Source: Hydractinia symbiolongicarpus (taxonomy: Eukaryota > Cnidaria > Hydrozoa > Anthoathecata > Hydractiniidae). From it: a stretch of DNA of 64,000 nucleotides. Shown here piece by piece: positions 58,042-64,000 of the stretch. Numbering within the stretch: position 1 is the first letter of the stretch; every line of letters begins with the position of its first letter. The stretch spans positions 22,816,501-22,880,500 of the forward strand of contig NC_079880.1 in assembly GCF_029227915.1 (NCBI RefSeq), read 5' to 3'. The notes under the pieces were generated by a model, which was given only the letters and a program-made list of their open reading frames with translations, did no database searches and was not told where the DNA came from. Made by a program: the position numbers and the translations under genes.

Positions 58042-61000
58042 TTTTCACGTAGCGTCATATCTTAACCATTAACAATGGAAAATCCAGTATAACGAAAACA
58101 CTGTGTGGAATACGAAAGGGATGTAAATGCAGAGCTAGAATCCCAACAGATTATTCATTTGTTAAATTAGTTTTTAAAGCAAAAAATAAAAACAATTCCA
58201 TCTAAAATGTCGTTTTCAGTGACGAATACATAACCTACTCGCAAATTACTTGTTTTTAGCAGTTTTAAGATATAATTAACCACTTGAATGTTGATGGACA
58301 TTCTTTTCATCCCGGACTAAAAGTATTGCAAGAAAGAGCGAAATTTCAAAGTTCGCGACCACAAGCAATCGAGAAAGCAGTTTCTATGTAAGTCACATAC
58401 ACTACGAATTTGTCAAGTTCACTTGTCATTATTCACAAAGGATTTGGGACTTAGAATCTTAGGTTATTTGGTTATGTGCGAAATATTAAAGGGTGAAATT
58501 TTCGCTGACGTCAGCACGCCCATAACTGCACGATTTTTTGGTCACGTTTATGCTTTGCGTTGGATTGCCCCCTAACGCAGACATTGTGGACAGTGCAGCT
58601 AGCGCATTTTCACGTTGGTTACTTGACCAATACCCCTGCAAAATTAAAACTCTTACAGCCTACCGACTGCAGAGTATTGGCCAAGTGATGCCTTGAAATG
58701 TTGTTTAATAAGACTACAATTGATTTCTCCAAGGATTAACCATTATTTGATATGATTGAACCAGCTTTTTGACTCTGAGTGAGAAGATTCAATCGTCTCA
58801 AATAATCACTATCGATCGGATTTGCTGGTTGTTCTTGTAATTTAGGCGCATTTAGAAATATGAATGTAATTCGGGTGTATTAATTTTGATGCAAGTTTCC
58901 AATTACCTGGGATTCTTATCTTTGTTTGGAGGAAAGAACCAAAAATTCTTGGGAACGAAGGTGCTCACAAGTGAGATAATAAAATTTATTTTAAGTTGTA
59001 GACAAAGCATAGATGGCCTTTTTTTTCTTTCTTCAGAAAGCATAGTTAGACGTTTTGAGTTTTGAGTTTTAAAGAAAAGAATACTGCAAGTACATTGAGA
59101 GATCTCTCAACGTATTTGCTATGTCGTTTTCATTATAACTTTTAAATACGTAAATTTATTTTTTGAGGTTCGATTTAAAAGTCATTTTATCAAACTGTTG
59201 TAAGCCCACCAAAAGTACTAGATTATATTTCGTAAGTTCCAGACATTTAATTTACAGAACTAAAACATGATAAATCTCACATAAATTTATGGCTTTGAAC
59301 TAGTTCCAGACCATAAAAATGCCGGCAAACAAGAACATTTTTCACACTTGATTACTAGTTCCTATGATACAGACTTGATACCAGTCCCTTTGATACAGAC
59401 TTGATTATCAGTTCCTTAGATTTGAGCAGGTGATATTAAGCTATGTAACAATTTAATTTTCTACCACAGAAAAATAAGTTGAGTTTGTGTAAAAATATAA
59501 TTTTGGAAACTTCCCAATTTTCCGTTAATACGATCCGAAATAGTATTTTTTCTCAAAATGGATCAAAACTATGTATTTTGGCTCTTGGTTCTTGTTTAGA
59601 AGGAAGTGAACAAGTGCTCTGTAGCAGAATGATTATTTCTACAAAGCTGGTGTCTTGAAACTGTTGTACATGTACTAAAAATACTTCTTGCATTTTCGAA
59701 GGTAAATAAATGAAAATAAAATATAGTGAAACCTCTTTAAAGCGAATACCTATGTAACCAAAAATTTAGAAAGATGTCCGCCTTGGAGATTCATTAGACA
59801 TGCTCATATTATGGAGATTCATTAGACATGCTCATATTATTCTTTTCAGTTTTCAAATTTAATAAGCTCCACGAATACATAAAATTTTTTGACATGACAT
59901 CACACCTGTTGTCATGGTGACATATCTGTCAACAGGTGGTATCAAAAAAAAGAAGAAGCTTATTTTTTTGTGGAAACTGTTTAACATTCATTTTATGCGT
60001 TACTTTTATGTTTTTTAAACATATTTATTTGTTTATGGGTTATAATCTTTTATTATATGTCTTGAATTAATTTTTTAAATTTGTCATGTACGTCATTCAA
60101 TTTTTTTTATCCCAATGATGTTGCAATGACTTCGTCAACGTGGGTACTAAGTTTCAATACAATGCCATGTTTCCTTCATTGGTTTTTGGAGGGGGTAGGC
60201 TTCTCAGAGCCCCCAAATAGCCCGGTGTGAATAGAGTTAAGGGGGCTGCACAGCAGTCTAGATTACATACTTCTCTGGTTTATCGACATGATCACCATCT
60301 AATAATTAATAATTGAGAAAAATCTTTATCCTAAATATTTTTTCTTAGGTCTAAAATGTAAGAGAGGGGAGAGGGGGGGGGGGGCATTTCAAACTTGGCA
60401 CGCTTATTGACATGCTATAAGGAAGAAAATGGCGGCAATAAATTTTTACTTATGTCAGCACTTTTCCTGGGACGTTATCGGAAGCTATTCGGTTAAAAGT
60501 TTGTGGTAGCAAAAAAATTATTTAACAGATTTTCTGGTATTTAGATAATTCAAATGATAAAAGGCCAAACATTGCCTAAAAACCCGATTTTTCGAACAGA
60601 TTAAAAAAAATTCAGGAAATCGGGTTAATGTCGTGTCTAAGCTCTATAAAATGATTCCCTTGATTGATGGTATAAAGTTGTGTTTTGTGTTTAAAGTTCC
60701 AAGGGTAATCGTAACGGAAGTTTTCCAATTTTCTCAATTATACCCGCTTTGTAGAAACTTAAGGAGAAGTTTCGAGTAATGTCGAAGATCTAAGACTCTG
60801 GAAATTATGGAAACTAAAAATTTATGATGCAGATGTCTGAGCGTCAAATTTAGAATCTCAGTAAAGTATCATAGCCATACACCATGCCAAAAAAAATTAA
60901 TAAAAAAACTGACCTCCCCACCCCGTAATATTAAGAGGGTAGTCTAAAATAGCTAACCATTCTTATTACTATTGGACCACCTTGGTTAGTACTCATAACT

Positions 61001-61079
61001 GTAACCAACCTTGTCTCCTGGGCGCGTCCACGCCTAATACGGAGATGCCCTGTCAGAATATCGAGGCCCGAATGTTGAA
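58042..61079. other. Unit 3 distal flank and following non-coding DNA
   Basis: Up to about 60030 this is unit 3. A reduced 27-bp VNTR lies at 59345-59415, a 25-bp local duplication (GGAGATTCATTAGACATGC) near 59788-59840, and a G homopolymer of about a dozen bases near 60374-60385. From 60030 to 61079 no gene is visible. Confidence 0.5.
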
Positions 61080-61084
61080 TCTGG

Positions 61085-61876
61085 TGTTACGGATGCAAGG
61101 GCGGACACAGAGAGTATGACGGATGAATTAAATATACGTAGACATAACGTAAATCAAAATAACTTCCGATAAATACAAATTAGTGAATAACTACACAGAA
61201 TTAAAACTACACGACAAATACTCACATTCACAAACACAATACGTATACAGACACTATCAAATACTTCACGTAACATCACTGCCTGTAGGTAAAACACAAT
61301 AACGCTATAGACGGCAGCTACTGACATGGCTTACACACAGACGAAAATGTACACAAACAAATGTCCACAAACAAAATTACGGAGTATTACAGACACGGAA
61401 TTACGAACACAATACTACTGAACAACGTAACCTATTGCAAAGCCCGCAGACATAAAAACACATGAACAAAAACAACAAAATCTAACGCCTATACCAAACG
61501 CCAATGCATATTCAAATGCAATTATTAACAAATCAAAGAAAATAATTACAAATAAACACTTACTAATCGACGTTAACGTGGCCGCCTAATATTTGTGAAA
61601 CTGTAAGATATATATGTTACTTTATTTAAAGTTAAAACTTTTAAGTTAAACGAACTTTAACATAAGCCTCTAACATAAGTTCTTTTTCCTTTGTTAATCA
61701 TAACATTCGCATTAAACACTTTTAAAGGCGACACCTCAATTGTGACGGCAAAAATAACCTAACGATCGTCAAAAAAGGAAAGCCTATTTACATAGTTTAT
61801 TAACCATACCCGAGGGAAGCCAGAAGCGTGCATGCCTAAACGCGCACGCGGAAAAAACTAACACGCACACGCAACA
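61085..61876 (+). mobile_element. Probable solo LTR (792 bp)
   Basis: The segment starts TGTTACGGATG and ends GCAACA, and is flanked by TCTGG on both sides (61080-61084 and 61877-61881), the TG...CA plus 5-bp duplication pattern of LTR retrotransposons. The sequence right after it (TGGCGACCAGAAATCG) also resembles a primer-binding site, so a truncated full element cannot be excluded. No gag or pol was seen downstream. It is distinctly A/C-rich compared with its surroundings. Confidence 0.45.
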
Positions 61877-63179
61877 TCTGGCGACCAGAAATCGTCAAAC
61901 ACTGTCCAAGAAGTACTATGCCGTTATTTCGAGTTTTTTTACAGATAAATATTTTAGCATTCAAAAAGTTTAGGTATAATCCCAACTCACCCCTATATCC
62001 TGATCAGTTACTTGAAGCAAGTAAATGGATAAAAGAATAAGCCTAGCGAAATATTTTCCACTTTTCACAGTCGACCACCTAACTTTTTTAACGAACCACT
62101 AATATAGATATATACGAAACATTGCGAATTCGCGAAAATAAATCCACACGACAATTAATCTACGCAGTGAATTTTTGGTTAAAATTTGAACGCATTTTAC
62201 CACACAAAGGGAAACCCCTCAATGAGATGGGTGGTTAGGCAGATGGAGGAGGGGTGCAGTCCGGAGGGAAATCCGTAAAGCCACGTAAGAGCGCATGCGC
62301 ATATAATCAAAACAAATTTTTAAAAATGGCAGCGACAATGTGGTGGGAAGTATTCGACTTTAGTTTTCTGCGATTAGTTTTCTAAAATATCATCTCATAG
62401 TTTGTATTGGTAACTAGAAATTAAAAAACTTTTTAAGCATGGTCAACAAGCTATTAAGGTAATTTCAAACAAGCGGTAGATTGACGGACTTTTACGTAAT
62501 ATTAACATCTCAAACCTAACTTAAAAAATCATAAGCAGCCGCTGACTTGGAGCTTACTTAAAGTCTCTGTGTGTGGCTTTGTTTGACTATACTCAACTGA
62601 ATTATAGTACAGCAATTCACAGCATTGAAATTGGAAAATGATAAATATTTTATATGCCTTGCTGTGTAGCTAGCTGGGTGGTGTGGTAAAAGAAGAGACT
62701 TGCATGACTTTGTTTTCTTTCTTAAGACAATTTACTTTTGTCTAATAGCTAGACGTCAGTTTAAACATCTAATTATAGGCAGCATGACCTAATTAGGCCA
62801 GTCGTTTAATTAGGCGACATGGTGTAGGTTATTTAGGCTACCCGTAAGTCTAGGCGAACGAAAACTTACTGTTGTAAATATGTCTAAATCATTGTGTTTC
62901 GCACTGCAATTTTTATGTGTATCAAATCTGTCCACTTTGCAGATAATTTTGACAGATTATCGTCTTATTTGCATTGCGCATTGGCAACTTAAAGCCCGAA
63001 CCTTGTGTGGTAATATTTGTTGTTTTAAATAATGGATTTCAGCCATCCACACCACAGGGAAAAAATATGGCAGACGAAATTGTGGTATTGTTTGATGAAG
63101 TTTTTTTTTTTGCATTTTGGGAAAGAATATCTTCATTAAGGTATTGTCTCAAAATGTTTGTATGTTTTTTTCGTGTAAT
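61877..63179. other. Non-coding stretch
   Basis: No coding region recognised. Around 62760-62850 the phrase AATTAGGC recurs three times with inverted partners. Confidence 0.4.
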
Positions 63180-63375
63180 TATACGAACGCTACGAAGTAC
63201 TTCTTGTTGTTAAACGAATGTCATACGAAGTGCTTCATTTAGAATAAAATATGTAAACGAAGTTTATACGAACTTTTTTAATATATGACACGAACTTAAA
63301 CAAAGTTTTTTTACCATACAAAATGAAATGATACGAACTTTGAACGAAGTAAATTGCTATACGATCTTGAAACGA
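63180..63375. repeat. Dense ACGAAC/ACGAAG motif array
   Basis: About eleven copies of TACGAACTT, TACGAAGT or AACGAACTT occur in about 200 bp, in alternating forms that pair with one another (AAGTTCGT versus ACGAACTT). They are not at a fixed period. Confidence 0.5.
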
Positions 63376-64000
63376 ACTTCAAAAGTACCGGCGTAATTGC
63401 ACATAATTATTTTAATACAAAACCAGAAACAAAAGAATTGAACAAATATTTTTTAAAATACGATAAAAATGATACAAACTTTACACAAAACCAGAAATAA
63501 AAGAAGTAAAATCAATGTCCCCTTTATTATTTACAGTAAAAAGAACCAAAATATGTCAAAAAAGATAAAATAAAATAGATAAAAAGGACGTTATAAAATA
63601 TGGCTATATGAACTTTATTTAGATTGCTTACCCAGTTTAAATTATTGTAACCTTGGGGGAGCGATTTATTGCTCTGGTGTTATATTCTTATTCATAGGCC
63701 TGCAACATAAGAACATTGTTAGTATGTTGCCAGTATGCGTAATTATATCTCAGTCTTATATCAGTTATACTATCACAATTAGATTTGTAGATAATTTTGT
63801 TGTTTCAGTGGCAATGAATTAAATCCTGGTTGTTTTTAACAAAATTAATATTGGCATATATATCGACTGTACTAAATTACTAAGAAACTGTATAATATAT
63901 ATTCACACTTTTTGTTGTTGTCCATTGTTATTTTTATTGTTAGTAGAAATAAAGAAAATGGATTATTTGTCTCGAGGTTTCAAGTCAGTTTTAGGAGGCC
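63376..64000. other. Non-coding end of window
   Basis: AT-rich sequence without recognised features. Confidence 0.4.

Larger units (their letters stand above)
50585..60030 (+). repeat. Segmental duplication unit 3 (carries NLR3)
   Basis: Begins within NLR exon 1 (AAATCTATGAAAGAAG) and matches unit 1 through its gene, the foldback element, the 60-bp duplication and the VNTR. It lacks the 3.78-kb transposon. Homology fades at about 60030. Confidence 0.8.

Noticed and set aside
62974-63213. 79-residue plus-strand open frame near the end of the window
   Set aside because: Contains a homopolymer-coded phenylalanine run and extends into the repeat array. No domain.

Overview
The window is AT-rich animal DNA with small phase-matched introns, many transposon families and almost no intact ordinary genes. 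The kinds of genes present (NACHT-LRR receptors with a DZIP3-like HEPN front end) and the repeat families suggest a cnidarian, most likely a hydrozoan. That assignment is inference, because no marker gene settles it.

The core of the window is a tandem family of three NLR-type innate immune receptor genes, all on the plus strand. NLR1 (20589-26012, five coding exons) reads open throughout and encodes about 1250 residues ordered HEPN, coiled coil, Death-like domain, NACHT, leucine-rich repeats. NLR2 (41860-47552) is nearly identical over long stretches. It has lost one base in an A run just before the LRRs, so it would make a receptor without LRRs. NLR3 (about 50585-55416) has lost its HEPN exon and 5' flank; in their place is the front half of a non-LTR retrotransposon. 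NLR3 also carries a nonsense codon in a small exon. The duplicated units extend well past the genes: about 16140-34945, 39473-48695 and 50585-60030.

Mobile DNA has shaped the cluster. A 2.53-kb Helitron (17679-20211) lies in the 5' flank of NLR1, and NLR2 preserves its exact empty site. A 3.78-kb DNA transposon (30503-34283) with a broken transposase lies in the 3' flank of NLR1, and NLR3 preserves its empty site. A foldback element lies downstream of NLR1 and NLR3 and is older than that duplication. The retrotransposon at the NLR2/NLR3 junction encodes a signal-peptide-like leader, a 2A-type motif, a PHD-like finger and an endonuclease.

Upstream of the cluster (1-16 kb) are an exon for a secreted thioredoxin-fold protein resembling the N-terminal domain of selenoprotein P (minus strand, 3207-3533), a heavily decayed LINE (about 10476-14145), Helitron ends, MITEs and satellite arrays. 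Between NLR1 and NLR2 is a broken Rep-like gene (HUH endonuclease plus SF3-helicase-like region, 36271-37464). Downstream of NLR3 the sequence is mostly unrecognised, apart from a probable solo LTR (61085-61876) and a dense array of short ACGAA-type motifs (63180-63375).

All exon boundaries come from reading splice-site consensus, conserved phase and comparison among the three copies. No transcript evidence was available.
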